Numbered from the stretch's first letter, positions 16,655 through 25,794 are shown. The stretch: 64,000 nucleotides of DNA from Streptomyces plumbidurans (GCF_019857225.1 NZ_JAFJSY010000021.1:1-64000), one strand, 5' to 3'. Numbers and translations: made by a program. The notes: generated by a model not told the origin, from the letters alone.

Positions 16655-17736
16655 GACGCGCCGCCCGTGGGCCGGGAGAGCGCGAGCAGGTCGGTGTGGT
16701 GGACGGTGACGTGCAGGTCGCCCGCCTCGCAGGCGGCCAGGCGCTCCTGCAGATACTTTTCTGCACGAGCCTTCAGCGCGGGCTCCTGCTCTACGGCCGC
16801 GGCGACCCAGCCGCGCAGCCACTGCGCCGTCAACTCCGCCTGGTCGGGACCGAGTCGCCAGGGGCTCGGGTTGAGCCGTACCGTCGCCCCGCGCTCCGAG
16901 AACGCCTCGCACGCCACCGTCACCGAGTCCGGGCCGAGCAGTCCGTCCTGGCGCTGGTGGGCGTTGAACGCCTCGGTGATCTCCTCGTCCATCGGGTGGG
17001 ACGGGCTGAACTCGACGCGTCCGGCCACCGACAGCGTCAGCAGGGCGGGGCAACCGGCTCCGGTGCAGGCGTCGGCGAGAGTCTCGATCTCCTCGCGGGT
17101 GAGGACGTCGAGGAGGGCGGAGGCGGTCACCAGCGAGGCGCCGCGCAGGGCGTCCGGGGTGAGCCGGGCGACGTCGCCGCGCCGGGTCTCGACGGTGACC
17201 CGGCTGCCGTCGGCGGCGGAGCGCGGTGAGGCGACGGCAGCGAAGTGCAGCAGGTAGGGGTCGCGGTCGTGCAGGACCCAGTGCTGGGCGCCGTCCAGCA
17301 GTGGCGCGAGCCAGCGGCCCATCGAGCCGGTGCCGCATCCCAGGTCGTGGATGACGATCCCGCCCTTGCCGGGCAGGTTGGCCAGCCGGATCCGCAGCGG
17401 GTCGAGCAGGTCGTGCGCCCGCGCGGCGGCGTCGGCGGGCTCGCGCAGCTCCAGCCACTCGGGCGCGTAGCGCGGCGGCTCCTCGTCCCCGGTGTCCCGC
17501 AGCCGGACGGTGGCGCGCTCGCCGGGGCGGGGAGTCCCGCCGGGGCTGGGAGCGGGGTCGCCGGAACGCGGTGTGGCTGGGCGGGGTGATGGCCCCGCGC
17601 CGGGAATCACGGAGTCCGGAATCGGAGAGTCCGTCGATGCACGGTCGCTGCCGACCCCGGAGTCCGCCGGTGCACGGTGATCGCCGGGCCCGGGGTGCCC
17701 CGGGGTCGTCTCACCGATCTCTGCCGCCTTGTTCAT
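16651..17736 (-). CDS. Class I SAM-dependent methyltransferase
   Basis: A 361-residue protein. The first ~100 residues are a Pro/Gly/Asp-rich disordered segment. The Rossmann core follows with motif I VIHDLGCGTGSMGRWLAP, acidic loop VLHDRDPYLL, motif GDVARLTPDALRGASLVTASALLDVL and a later EFSPSHPMDEEITEAFNAHQR. ATG 17736 has GGAGGG upstream and overlaps the glycosyltransferase stop by 4 nt, while its own stop overlaps the LPG-synthase-like start. This is therefore a tightly coupled gene in the pteridine-type cluster. The acceptor substrate is unknown. Confidence 0.82.
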   Translation of the reverse strand: MNKAAEIGETTPGHPGPGDHRAPADSGVGSDRASTDSPIPDSVIPGAGPSPRPATPRSGDPAPSPGGTPRPGERATVRLRDTGDEEPPRYAPEWLELREPADAAARAHDLLDPLRIRLANLPGKGGIVIHDLGCGTGSMGRWLAPLLDGAQHWVLHDRDPYLLHFAAVASPRSAADGSRVTVETRRGDVARLTPDALRGASLVTASALLDVLTREEIETLADACTGAGCPALLTLSVAGRVEFSPSHPMDEEITEAFNAHQRQDGLLGPDSVTVACEAFSERGATVRLNPSPWRLGPDQAELTAQWLRGWVAAAVEQEPALKARAEKYLQERLAACEAGDLHVTVHHTDLLALSRPTGGAS

Positions 17737-18968
17737 GCCGCCCTCCTGGGTTCGCTGGGCAGCCGGCCCAGTACTCCGGCGAGGCTGCGGGCCGTGGTCG
17801 CCCACCCGTCCAGGGCGGCCCGCCGGCCCCGGGCGGCGGCCTTCAGCCGACGTCGTACATCGGCCTCGCCGAACCAGCCGCGCAGTTCGGCGGCGAGGGC
17901 GGCGGGGTCCTCCGGCGGGACGAGGATGCCGGGGACGCCGCCGTCGGGGGCGCGTCCGACCGCCTCGGGCAGACCGCCGACATCCGTGGCCAGCACGGGG
18001 ATGCCCCGCGCGAGGGCCTCCGTGACCGCCATGCCGTACGTCTCGGCGTACGAGGTGAGGACCATCAGGTCGGCGGTGGCGTAGCTGGCGTCGAGCTCGG
18101 CACCGGACCGCGGGCCGGCCAGTTCGATGCGGTCCTGAAGACCGTGCTCCTTGATCAGCTGCCGCAGATGGGCCACGTACTCAGGATCATGTCCGAGCCC
18201 GCCGACGCACACGCAGCTCCACGGCAGGTCGGCCGCCGCGGCCAGCGCCTGCACCAGCCGGTGCTGCCCCTTGCGCGGGGTGACCGCGGCGACGCACAGC
18301 AGCCGGGAGACTCCGTCGGTGCCGGAGGCGAGCGGTGCGATGTCGGCACCGGGGGCTGCGACATGGACCCGCTCGGGGGCGAGGCCGTGGTGGGAGACGA
18401 GGCGGCGTACGGCCCAGTCGCTGGTGGCGATCACGGCGGGCACGGCCCGCAGGACGTCGCGTTCCTTGGCGTCCAGTTCGGTGGCGAGCGCCGGTTCGAG
18501 GCCGGTCTCGTCGCCGAGCGGGAGGTGCACCAGGACCGCGAGGTGCAGCCTCTCGGTCTCCGGTACGACGACTTCGGGGACGCCGCAGGCGACGATGCCG
18601 TCCAGCAGGACGACCGAGCCGTCCGGCAACTCGCGGAGCGTACGGGCGAGTTCGGCGCGGGCCGCCGCCGTGGGCCGGGGCCACTGGCCGGCCACCGCGT
18701 GCTTGTGGACCTGCCAGCCGAAGCCGGACAGATCCAGGCTCACGCGCCGGTCGTAGGCGTTGCCGCCGCTCGGCGCGGCAGGGTCGTCGACGCCGCCCGG
18801 CATGACGAAGTGCACGGAGCGCAGGGACATGGGGATGATCTCGGCGTTCTTCAGGACGGGGACGGAGTGCTGAACGGAGTGCTGAAGGGGCACATAGCCG
18901 AGCCCCGGCTTCCCCGACTTCCCCGTCTTGTCCGCCATCTCCGTCTTCTCCAGGGTCACGTGGGTCAC
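17733..18968 (-). CDS. Glycosyltransferase family 4 (GT-B)
   Basis: A 411-residue GT-B enzyme. The N-terminal acceptor domain includes [19 protein letters not shown] near residue 50. The C-terminal nucleotide-sugar domain shows [39 protein letters not shown] (the E-x7-E type retaining motif) and [17 protein letters not shown] 18968 overlaps the PTPS stop; an internal start near 18830 (MSLRSVHF) would remove a low-complexity leader containing QHSVQHSV and is a reasonable alternative. Within the cluster it would glycosylate a pathway intermediate or a lipid carrier; this is inference. Confidence 0.85.
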   Translation of the reverse strand: MTHVTLEKTEMADKTGKSGKPGLGYVPLQHSVQHSVPVLKNAEIIPMSLRSVHFVMPGGVDDPAAPSGGNAYDRRVSLDLSGFGWQVHKHAVAGQWPRPTAAARAELARTLRELPDGSVVLLDGIVACGVPEVVVPETERLHLAVLVHLPLGDETGLEPALATELDAKERDVLRAVPAVIATSDWAVRRLVSHHGLAPERVHVAAPGADIAPLASGTDGVSRLLCVAAVTPRKGQHRLVQALAAAADLPWSCVCVGGLGHDPEYVAHLRQLIKEHGLQDRIELAGPRSGAELDASYATADLMVLTSYAETYGMAVTEALARGIPVLATDVGGLPEAVGRAPDGGVPGILVPPEDPAALAAELRGWFGEADVRRRLKAAARGRRAALDGWATTARSLAGVLGRLPSEPRRAA

Positions 18969-19363
18969 AGGGCACGCTCGTAACTCGCCCAGGCGACGTG
19001 CGACTCGTGCAGGGTCACGGAGAGCCCCGCGATGCCCTTGGCGCCCTCGCCCAGGGCGCCCTTCTCGATCCGCTCGGCGAGCCGGTCGGCGATGACCTTC
19101 GCGAGGAACTCCGTGGAGGTGTTGATCCCGGCGAAGTCCGGCTCGTCATCGAGGTTCTTGTAGTTCAGCTCGCTGACCACGGCGCCCAGCTCCTGGGTGG
19201 CGAGGCCGATGTCGACGACGATGTTGTCGTCGTCCAGCTGCTCGCGCCGGAAGGTGGCGTCCACCAGGAACGTCGCTCCGTGCAGGCGCTGCGCGGGTCC
19301 GAAGACCTCGCCGCGGAAGCTGTGGGCGATCATGATGTGATCGCGGACGGTGACACTGAACAA
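18965..19363 (-). CDS. 6-pyruvoyltetrahydropterin synthase/QueD-like protein lacking one zinc His (SCO6650-like)
   Basis: A 132-residue T-fold protein. The TTG start at 19363 is chosen because GGAGGG lies about 8 nt upstream and the fold begins [15 protein letters not shown]. In PTPS and QueD, zinc is held by a His followed by HGH. Here the first His (in IAHSF) and LHGATF are present, so the third His is Ala, and the catalytic Cys region (PAQRLHG) has no Cys. The C-terminal Glu motif [12 protein letters not shown] is kept. A changed reaction or a non-canonical metal site is likely. It sits in an operon with dehydrogenase upstream and glycosyltransferase downstream, and near the Met-switch GTP cyclohydrolase. 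Confidence 0.85.
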   Translation of the reverse strand: MFSVTVRDHIMIAHSFRGEVFGPAQRLHGATFLVDATFRREQLDDDNIVVDIGLATQELGAVVSELNYKNLDDEPDFAGINTSTEFLAKVIADRLAERIEKGALGEGAKGIAGLSVTLHESHVAWASYERAL

Positions 19364-19478
19364 CGGACGACCCTCCAGGTGCGGCGCGTCTGGTCCACCG
19401 GCTGATCCCTGCCGGGGGATGCCCTTAGTACGGCTCTTCACGTTCCCGCGTTCAGTCCACTCTCACTCTTTTCTCAGG

Positions 19479-20459
19479 TCAGGCCCTTTCGGTGTACCTC
19501 ACACGGTGACACAGGGCGGGAATGTCGCCCGAGGCGAGTTTCGGCATGATCTCCGGCAACTCGTCGAACGCGCATTCCCCTGTGATGAGGGCGTCGAGCG
19601 CCGGGTCGGCGAGCAGGTCGAGGGCGAGGGCAAGGCGGTCGGCGTAACTGCGGCTCGCGCGGGCCGGGGAGACGGTGCCGACCTGGCTGCCGCGGATGGT
19701 CAACCGCCGGGAGTGGAAGGCCTCGCCGAGCGGGAGGCTGACCCTGCGGTCGCCGTACCAGCTCAGTTCCACGACGGTGCCCTCGGCGGCCAGCAGTTCC
19801 AGCGCGCGGGAAAGGCCCTGCTCGGTGGCGCTGGCGTGCACCACGAGATCGCGCTCGCCGAGCGCGTCCGCGGGCAGGGCGAAGTCGACGCCGAGGGCCT
19901 GTGCGACCTTGGCGCGCCCCGGATCGGCGTCGACGAGTTGCACACGTACCCCCGGGAATCGGGCCAGCAAGGCGGCCACCGAGCAGCCGACCATGCCGCC
20001 GCCGACCACGCTGATCCGGTCGCCGATCAGCGGGGCCGCGTCCCACAGGGCGTTCACGGCGGTCTCGACGGTGCCGGCGAGGACGGCCCGTTCGGCGGGC
20101 ACGGTGTCCGGTACGACGGTGACGGCGGCGGCCGGAACGACGTACCGGGTCTGATGCGGATAGAGACAGAAAACGTTCCGCCCGACCAACTCCTGCGGCC
20201 CCTCCTCCACCACCCCCACATTGAGGTAGCCGTACTTCACAGGAGCCGGGAAATCGCCGTCCTGGAAGGGCGCCCGCATGACCGCGTGCTGGCTCTCGGG
20301 GACGCCGCCGCGGAAGACGAGGGTCTCCGTGCCACGGCTGATGCCCGAGTAAACGGTCCGCACCAGCACCTCGCCCTCACCGGGTTCCGGCAGGTCGGCG
20401 GTCCGTATCTCGCCCAGACCGGGACGACTGAGCCAGAACGCTCGTGCTATGCGGTTCAT
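19479..20459 (-). CDS. Zinc-type alcohol dehydrogenase family protein (BchC-like MDR)
   Basis: A 326-residue medium-chain dehydrogenase/reductase. The N-terminal catalytic domain has [18 protein letters not shown] and [19 protein letters not shown], as in BchC-like dehydrogenases, rather than the usual GHE zinc site. The Rossmann loop is [20 protein letters not shown] near residue 153. ATG 20459 is chosen with AGGAGG upstream; a longer frame extending into the divergent promoter is discarded. It is the first gene of the minus-strand run leading through PTPS-like, GT4, methyltransferase and LPG-synthase-like genes. It probably oxidises a sugar or side-chain alcohol in that pathway. Confidence 0.82.
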   Translation of the reverse strand: MNRIARAFWLSRPGLGEIRTADLPEPGEGEVLVRTVYSGISRGTETLVFRGGVPESQHAVMRAPFQDGDFPAPVKYGYLNVGVVEEGPQELVGRNVFCLYPHQTRYVVPAAAVTVVPDTVPAERAVLAGTVETAVNALWDAAPLIGDRISVVGGGMVGCSVAALLARFPGVRVQLVDADPGRAKVAQALGVDFALPADALGERDLVVHASATEQGLSRALELLAAEGTVVELSWYGDRRVSLPLGEAFHSRRLTIRGSQVGTVSPARASRSYADRLALALDLLADPALDALITGECAFDELPEIMPKLASGDIPALCHRVRYTERA

Positions 20460-20567
20460 CGGGCGTCCTCCTGAACGATCGGGAAGCAGTTCACGTACCG
20501 AGGTGTGCACAGGCCGCGCACAGTACGCGGCGTTGATCGACTCTGTCATACGGCCGGAGGGTGTGCG

Positions 20568-21344
20568 GTGGCCCTGAACAACACTTACGACGCAAGGCTG
20601 GTCCAGCAGGAGACCGCTGTGGGAGCGGGCGTTCAGATCCTGTTGCTGGCCCTGCTCGGCACGGCGATCGGCATGGGGCCGGCGGGCTGGCTGACCGGCC
20701 TCGCCTTCGCCGTGGCCAGCTGGGCGGTGCTCTCCCGGGCGCTGCACCGCTCCCGGCTGCGCTCCTTCGGCCCCGCCAATCGGGTGACTCTCGGCCGGGC
20801 CACGCTGGTCGGCGGAGTCACGGCCCTGGTCGCGGACTCCTTCGAGAGCTCACCCCCGGTCACGCTCTTCGTCGGCCTGACGGCGGTCGCCCTGATCCTC
20901 GACGGCGTCGACGGCAAGGTGGCCCGAGCCACCGGCACCTCCACCCCCCTCGGCGCCCGCTTCGACATGGAGGTCGACGCGTTCCTCATCCTGGTGCTCA
21001 GCGTCTACGTCTCCATGCAGCTGGGCCCCTGGGTCCTCCTCATCGGCGGCATGCGCTACGCCTTCGTGGCCGCCGCCCGCGTCTACCCCTGGCTGAACGC
21101 CGAACTCCCCCCGAGCATGGCCCGCAAGACGGTCGCCGCCATGCAGGGCATCTGCCTCCTCCTGGCCGCCTCCGGCTACCTTCCGCACCCCCTGTCCTAC
21201 GGCGTCGTAGCCCTGTCCCTCACCTCCCTGATCTGGTCCTTCGGCCGGGACATCCTGTGGCTGCGGCGCACGTCGCACGTGCAGGACGGAGAGGTGGAGG
21301 AGATGCTGGAACTGGCGGCGGAGCCGCAGAGGGTGGCGTCCTGA
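20568..21344 (+). CDS. CDP-alcohol phosphatidyltransferase family protein
   Basis: A 258-residue integral membrane enzyme with about six hydrophobic segments and the CDP-alcohol phosphotransferase signature. DGVDGKVAR starts at residue ~110, followed by GARFDMEVD, matching DGxxAR-x8-GxxxDxxxD with all Asp residues present. It transfers a phospho-alcohol moiety from CDP-alcohol to a second alcohol at the membrane. The start is GTG 20568, with GGAGGG 5-10 nt upstream. It is divergent from the dehydrogenase of the pteridine-type cluster and is often part of the same neighbourhood, so a lipid-linked product is plausible. The alcohol substrate is unknown. Confidence 0.85.
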   Translation: MALNNTYDARLVQQETAVGAGVQILLLALLGTAIGMGPAGWLTGLAFAVASWAVLSRALHRSRLRSFGPANRVTLGRATLVGGVTALVADSFESSPPVTLFVGLTAVALILDGVDGKVARATGTSTPLGARFDMEVDAFLILVLSVYVSMQLGPWVLLIGGMRYAFVAAARVYPWLNAELPPSMARKTVAAMQGICLLLAASGYLPHPLSYGVVALSLTSLIWSFGRDILWLRRTSHVQDGEVEEMLELAAEPQRVAS

Positions 21345-21365
21345 GACAGGCGGTTCCGCCGCGGT

Positions 21366-21803
21366 TCAACCCGTCACGGTCATCCGATACACGGTCGACT
21401 CCCGCACCGCGAACCCGAGCCGCTCGTAGAGCCGGTTGGCGGCAGCCCGGTCCGGCCGGGACGTGAGGTCCACCGTCCTGGCCCCGGCCTCCCGCGCGAT
21501 CCGCAGGGCATCCTCGATCAGCAGCCCGGCAACCCCGTGACCACGCGCCGCCTCGTCGACCACGACGTCCTCGATACGGGCCCGCAGGCCGGACGGGACG
21601 GGGAACATGACGAGGGAGAGCGTGCCGACGATCGCCCGCCCGCCACGGGCGACGAGCACGGTGTTCGCATCGCACTCCAGAATCCGCCGCACCGCTTCGA
21701 CGTCGAGCGGCCTCGCGGTCGAGGACAACTGCGGCAGCAACCGGCCGAGTGCGTCCACGAGTTCCTGGTCCGCCTGCCGCGCGGTCTCAATCCCGATCTT
21801 CAT
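21366..21803 (-). CDS. GNAT-family N-acetyltransferase
   Basis: A 145-residue GNAT. The acetyl-CoA loop is IEDVVVDEAARGHGVAGLL (the Q/RxxGxG/A pattern) near residue 80, followed by ALRIAREAGARTVDLTS and the C-terminal NRLYERLGFAVRESTVYRM typical of small-molecule acetyltransferases. ATG 21803 is used because MKIGIETA starts the fold; the longer upstream frame reads across a decayed gene on the other strand. It converges closely on the CDP-alcohol transferase gene (21-bp gap). Substrate unknown. Confidence 0.85.
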   Translation of the reverse strand: MKIGIETARQADQELVDALGRLLPQLSSTARPLDVEAVRRILECDANTVLVARGGRAIVGTLSLVMFPVPSGLRARIEDVVVDEAARGHGVAGLLIEDALRIAREAGARTVDLTSRPDRAAANRLYERLGFAVRESTVYRMTVTG

Positions 21804-21864
21804 GGCGGCGACCTTACTTGTGCAGCAACAGCCCGGCAGCGACCGCGCGTTACGCCGGTGGCCG

Positions 21865-21990
21865 GGGCTTCTCGAAGTCACCAACACCCGGGGCGAACGC
21901 CTCCCCCACATGCCGACCGCCCACACCGCGGAGGCCGACCCGCGCGACGGCGGTCCCGGCAAGACGGTGTGGGCGGAGTGCGCCGTATGA
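21865..21990 (+). pseudogene. Remnant of an anti-sigma-type ATP-binding (HATPase) protein, 3' end only
   Basis: The last ~41 codons of this frame read GLLEVTNTRGERLP, then a short linker, then DGGPGKTVWAECAV and a stop. Intact streptomycete HATPase_c regulators end with a GLLxVxALAxxWGV segment followed by PGKTVWAEL; compare the intact gene at 54530-55120. Upstream, the N-box and remaining fold are not recognisable in this frame. I infer a truncated pseudogene between the GNAT gene and the beta-helix gene. Confidence 0.5.
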
Positions 21991-22012
21991 AAGTGACTGT
22001 CTGCGGCGCAGG

Positions 22013-23839
22013 TCAGACCACGCCGACGCCGTTCGAGTACGACTTCATGTTGTAGGTGCCGAAGCCGTTCACCACGGGGTCACCCGTGTTGTTGATGCAG
22101 TGCAGGATGCCGCCGCCGCCCGCGCCGTTGAGGCAGACGGTCATCAGTGAGGTGAAGGTGACGCCCGGGGTGTCGGGGATCTCGTAGGCGCGGTCGGTGT
22201 AGATGTCGGCGTTGAGGTTGAAGAAGGCGTAGCTGCCCAGGCCCCAGGCATGGTGGTCGGTGACGTGGTCGCCGACCTTGTAGGCGGCGAAGCCGTTGGT
22301 GGTGCCGTGTCTCCAGGCCGACTGCGTCGGGACGTCGTACGGGTGCTCGTTCTGGAAGAAGTAGGTGCGGCCGTGATTGCCGTTCCAGAGCACCTCGTAG
22401 TTCTGGTGGTGCTCGACGAACAGGCCGTACGTGGTGACCCGGTCGCCGTTGACGAGGAAGCCGACGCCCGCCGGGTTGACCGCCCAGCCGACCGAGCCGT
22501 CGAGGCCGTGGTCGGCACGCCAGGCCCAGACGTGGTCGACGATCACGTCGTTGCTGTCGATCTGGATGCTGACGTCCGTGCCGCCGGGAACGGAGCCGCC
22601 GATGCGCGGGAAGATGTCGAAGAGCGCGGTGGGGCGGTGCGCGTGGCTCCTGCGGGTGCGGCCGTGGCCGACGCGCAGGAGTACGGGGGAATGGGCGGAG
22701 GCGGCCTCGAGGAGCACGCCGGCCACGGTCACGTCGTCGACGTCGGCGACCTCGATGAGCGAGTTGTTCTTGACGGCCTGGAGGGTGGCCAGGCCGAGGC
22801 CGAGGACGATGGTGCCCGGCCGCCAGACCTTCAGCGGCTCGGAGAGCGGGTACATGCCCGGCGTGAGCAGGAGGTGCTTGCCGTGCGCGAGCGCCGCGTT
22901 GATGCTGGCGGCGGAGTCGCCGGGCTTGGCAACGTGGAACGCGGTCAGCGGGATGCTGTGACCGGCGGTCCGGCCGCCGGACCAGGTGGTGCCGGTGGAG
23001 TTGCGGCGCAACGCGGGCACGAAGACCTGGTAGGCCCCGCGGCGGTCGACCGTGAGGAACGGCTTCTCCCGGACGATCGGGGTGCGGTCGACGGTCGTGT
23101 AGGGCGGGGTCGGGAAGGATGTGGCGGGTGCGCCCTGCACGCCGACGAAGACCATGTTCCAGTTGGCGCCCTTCCAGCTGCCGATGGTGGCGTTGCGGGT
23201 CAGCCACTGCTGCTGCGAACCGGAGTCGATCTGTCCGTCCACCACGCTGTCGACCAGGAAGCCGCCGCTGGACCAGCCGTTGCCGGGCGGGCTCGGCATG
23301 AGGATCATGTCGCCCTTGACGTGGACCCGGCGCATGGGCGCGGCCTGGGCGACGGCCCAGCGGTCCAGCCCGTCCGGCGGCACGATGGTCAGGTTCTCGG
23401 CGGCCCGCCAGAAGTCCTGCGTGCCGTTGCCGTCGAACCACTGGGCGTCGACGGTCACATGGCCGTTGATGACGACGTCCTCGGGGCTCGCGCCGAGGCC
23501 CAGCACGTGCGTGTAGAAGCCGACGTTGATCTCGACGTTGTACGTGCCCGGCTTGAACGCCAGGGCGTACCGCTCGGTGCCGAACTGGTTGGACTCCTGA
23601 ACGGCGAACACGGCGTCGATCTGCTTCTGGATCGCCGCGTCACCCATCGACGGGTCGAAGACCAGGACGTTCGGCCCCAGACCTGTCGTGCCATGGCCGC
23701 CCTTGCCATGATCGTCCGCGCCGACGGAGGCGGAGGCGGAGGACGAGGCGAAGGCGGGTCCTGCGGTGGCGCCTGCCAGCGGCACGGCTGCGACCGCCGC
23801 TCCACGAAGTACGGTGCGGCGAGAGGGAATCACGGACAC
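22013..23839 (-). CDS. Tat-exported parallel beta-helix protein (pectate-lyase-like; mislabelled adenylyl cyclase in relatives)
   Basis: A 608-residue protein with a twin-arginine signal (SRRTVLRGAAVAAVPLAG, cleavage near AFA), then two successive right-handed beta-helix regions like GH55/pectate-lyase superfamily proteins. Indicative strings are FKPGTYNVEINVGFYTHVLG, HGKHLLLTPGMYPL and VIVDHVWAWRADHG. I see no cyclase catalytic motif, so the adenylyl cyclase label common for this family seems wrong. It is more likely a secreted carbohydrate-active protein, possibly a glucanase. The start is GTG 23839. A LacI-type palindrome upstream suggests sugar-responsive control. Confidence 0.7.
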   Translation of the reverse strand: MSVIPSRRTVLRGAAVAAVPLAGATAGPAFASSSASASVGADDHGKGGHGTTGLGPNVLVFDPSMGDAAIQKQIDAVFAVQESNQFGTERYALAFKPGTYNVEINVGFYTHVLGLGASPEDVVINGHVTVDAQWFDGNGTQDFWRAAENLTIVPPDGLDRWAVAQAAPMRRVHVKGDMILMPSPPGNGWSSGGFLVDSVVDGQIDSGSQQQWLTRNATIGSWKGANWNMVFVGVQGAPATSFPTPPYTTVDRTPIVREKPFLTVDRRGAYQVFVPALRRNSTGTTWSGGRTAGHSIPLTAFHVAKPGDSAASINAALAHGKHLLLTPGMYPLSEPLKVWRPGTIVLGLGLATLQAVKNNSLIEVADVDDVTVAGVLLEAASAHSPVLLRVGHGRTRRSHAHRPTALFDIFPRIGGSVPGGTDVSIQIDSNDVIVDHVWAWRADHGLDGSVGWAVNPAGVGFLVNGDRVTTYGLFVEHHQNYEVLWNGNHGRTYFFQNEHPYDVPTQSAWRHGTTNGFAAYKVGDHVTDHHAWGLGSYAFFNLNADIYTDRAYEIPDTPGVTFTSLMTVCLNGAGGGGILHCINNTGDPVVNGFGTYNMKSYSNGVGVV

Positions 23840-23894
23840 GGCTCTCCCAGAAGATGATGAGCAAATCGGGACCGCGGCTGGTCCCCAACCGCGA

Positions 23895-23906
23895 GAGAGC
23901 GCTCTC
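23895..23906. promoter_or_regulatory. LacI-type palindromic operator upstream of the beta-helix gene
   Basis: A perfect 12-bp palindrome GAGAGCGCTCTC lies 56 bp upstream of the beta-helix start. A minus-strand TTGACG at 23938-23943 could be the -35, which places the palindrome near the expected transcription start, a repressing position. Similar GAGCGCTC cores are typical of streptomycete LacI-family sites for polysaccharide use. Confidence 0.55.
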
Positions 23907-24013
23907 AGCCACGGAGTGAATCATCGCCGGTATGCAGCGTCAATAGGTCTGCACCAATAACGGGGCGCCTTGCTTGCCGAGTTGGCACGGGTGAGCGTGC
24001 GCGGCCGCAAGCC

Positions 24014-25129
24014 TCACCATCCGGGATAATGCTCCCACCAATGCGGATCCCACCCCTTCACGTACTCCCCGCCGCTCGGTGAGTCGTCAAGCTCCAGCAC
24101 CAGGTCCCTAGCCAACGTGTCGAGCACCCAGGCCAGTTCGTGACGGCTGACCAGGGCGACGGGCAGGGCCTCCACGCCGTGTACGGCCCCGAGGAGCGCA
24201 CCGGCCACGCAGGCGACCGACTCCCCGTCCGGCGCCTTCGCCGCGAAGTCCAGTGCAGTGGGCAGGGCCGCGCGGTCGGGGAAGGAGGCGGCGACGTAGA
24301 GGGCGCCGAGTAGTGCCGAGGGTGCCGTGGGGTCGGGTGCGAGCTGCGCCAGGCGTGAGGGGTCCGCCGGCTCGTTTACGGCGTGCCGGAACGCCTCGGC
24401 GAGGCGGCTGTGTTCCTCGTCGGTGGCGACGAGACTCCTGCGCTCGTCTCGGGGCGCGAGGGCCGCGACGCCCGCCTGCAGCGCGTCCCGTACGACGGAA
24501 CGACCGGACTCGACGTCGTCGGCGGCGGCGGCCGTCAGACAGTAGTGGGCCAGTACGGCCGCGTGGACAGTGGCGCTCCGCCCGGCCGGGTCAGCGTGGG
24601 TCAGCGCGGCGACTGCGTCGGCCTGGGTGATCCCTTGCAGGCCGGTGACCGCGATCGGCAGCCCTCGGGTCAGGGCGTGATGGCCCCTGCTCGCGGTGGC
24701 CATCCGCTCCTCCCCCGCGTCGATCCGGGACAAGGCCGCCACCGTCGCGGGTGCACTGCCGCGGCGCTCGCCCAGAGCGGGCACGCGGGCGAGCCAGCCG
24801 TCGGGCCAGGAGTGGGTGTGGGACCCCCATCGGCTACGCATCTTGTCGGTCTCGATGCCCTGCAGGAACGCCCACCGGCAGTAGGCGTGCAGAACGACCC
24901 CGGGCGCGTAGCAGATGCCTTTGTGATTGCCGCGCACCTGCGCGCGAATGATGCCTTCGGCGGTGAAGCAGGCGAGCTGCGTGCTGACACCGGCCCGTAG
25001 CGGCCCCGCGGCGGGCAGGGCGCCGCGCGCGGCTCCGACGGAGTCCCCAAGGGCGAGCCCGAGCATCATTCCGCGCACGCGGGATTGCCTGCTGATCAGT
25101 TCCCTCTGGTGATCTTTTGTGTCGGGCAC
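24014..25129 (-). CDS. ADP-ribosylglycohydrolase (ARH)-like protein
   Basis: A 371-residue all-helical protein. The N-terminal ARH motif GMMLGLALGDSVGA is near residue 20, and the C-terminal DGESVACVAGALLGAVHG aligns with the family DxDTxAxxxGAxxGA motif. Two magnesium-binding Asp positions in the second motif look replaced (DGES rather than DNDT), so catalytic competence is uncertain. ARH enzymes remove ADP-ribose from proteins or dinitrogenase reductase. It starts at GTG 25129 without a clear ribosome binding site and lies just downstream of the EVE-like gene next to BREX-2. A role in defence or in reversing ADP-ribosylation is conjecture. Confidence 0.72.
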   Translation of the reverse strand: MPDTKDHQRELISRQSRVRGMMLGLALGDSVGAARGALPAAGPLRAGVSTQLACFTAEGIIRAQVRGNHKGICYAPGVVLHAYCRWAFLQGIETDKMRSRWGSHTHSWPDGWLARVPALGERRGSAPATVAALSRIDAGEERMATASRGHHALTRGLPIAVTGLQGITQADAVAALTHADPAGRSATVHAAVLAHYCLTAAAADDVESGRSVVRDALQAGVAALAPRDERRSLVATDEEHSRLAEAFRHAVNEPADPSRLAQLAPDPTAPSALLGALYVAASFPDRAALPTALDFAAKAPDGESVACVAGALLGAVHGVEALPVALVSRHELAWVLDTLARDLVLELDDSPSGGEYVKGWDPHWWEHYPGW

Positions 25130-25172
25130 GCCGGCAGCCTAGCGAGCACGCGCCGCGCCGCCGCCGTCGCCC

Positions 25173-25565
25173 TCAGAATCCGGCCCGCTCCAGCAGCACG
25201 GGCAGTGCGTGCGGTTTCACCATCTGCACGGACCGGACCTGGCCGAGGTTGAGTTCCTCACGTCCCACCGGGTCGCGGTACAGGGTCTTCGTCGCCTCGG
25301 GCAGCAGATTCACGGCCACCAGGTAGGAGACGTCCGGATCGACCCGCGGCTCGTCGTCGACCTCACCTACGGCGGCGACCGCGGCATCCGGGCTGGTGAA
25401 GTAGAACCAGATGCGGTCGCCGCGGTTCATACGATTGCGCCTGCTGAGCCAGAACTCCGCCTCCGGATCCTCCAGCGCCAGCCGGAGAATCTTCTCCTTG
25501 TCGCACGGCTCCTCGTCGATGACGTCCCGGTGCGGGTTGAGGATGTAGATCCAATCCGCCGCCAC
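25173..25565 (-). CDS. EVE/PUA-like domain protein
   Basis: A 130-residue protein that opens DWIYILNPHRDVIDEE and continues FWLSRRNRMNRGDRIWFYFT then VAAVGEVDDEPRVDP. This matches the beta-barrel pattern of EVE/PUA-like domains: an initial W-I/F-Y strand, then a basic GDRIWFY strand, then a GxGxV strand. EVE domains bind modified bases in nucleic acids and are common near restriction and BREX genes, consistent with the adjacent brxHI. GTG 25565 is selected because AGGGGGA precedes it; the longer frame upstream lacks protein-like composition. The assignment is by pattern only, not by profile search. Confidence 0.55.
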   Translation of the reverse strand: MAADWIYILNPHRDVIDEEPCDKEKILRLALEDPEAEFWLSRRNRMNRGDRIWFYFTSPDAAVAAVGEVDDEPRVDPDVSYLVAVNLLPEATKTLYRDPVGREELNLGQVRSVQMVKPHALPVLLERAGF

Positions 25566-25794
25566 GGTTCCCCCTGCGGTCAGTCGCTCAGCCCGCGCAC
25601 GGAAGCCGGGAGTTGTCGGGCGAGCATCGGTCCAGTCGGAGGTGCAATCGTACCCGTCGGCCCCCGCCTGCACACGGCCTCTACAGTACTTCGTCGTCAG
25701 CATCAACTCGCCCTCGTCGTACGGCCGTTGTCAGAACGCGTACCGATACCCAGTCCCCTACCTGTACCTGTACATGTACGTGACGCATAGGCAT

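Noticed and set aside
22250-23857. 535-aa plus-strand frame antisense to the beta-helix gene
   Set aside because: Val/Gly/Asp-rich shadow with no motif; the minus strand has a Tat signal and beta-helix pattern.
25770-25779. GTACATGTAC palindrome as an operator
   Set aside because: A 10-bp palindrome within a CTGTAC-rich stretch just downstream of brxHI; position does not suit promoter control and no partner site is seen.
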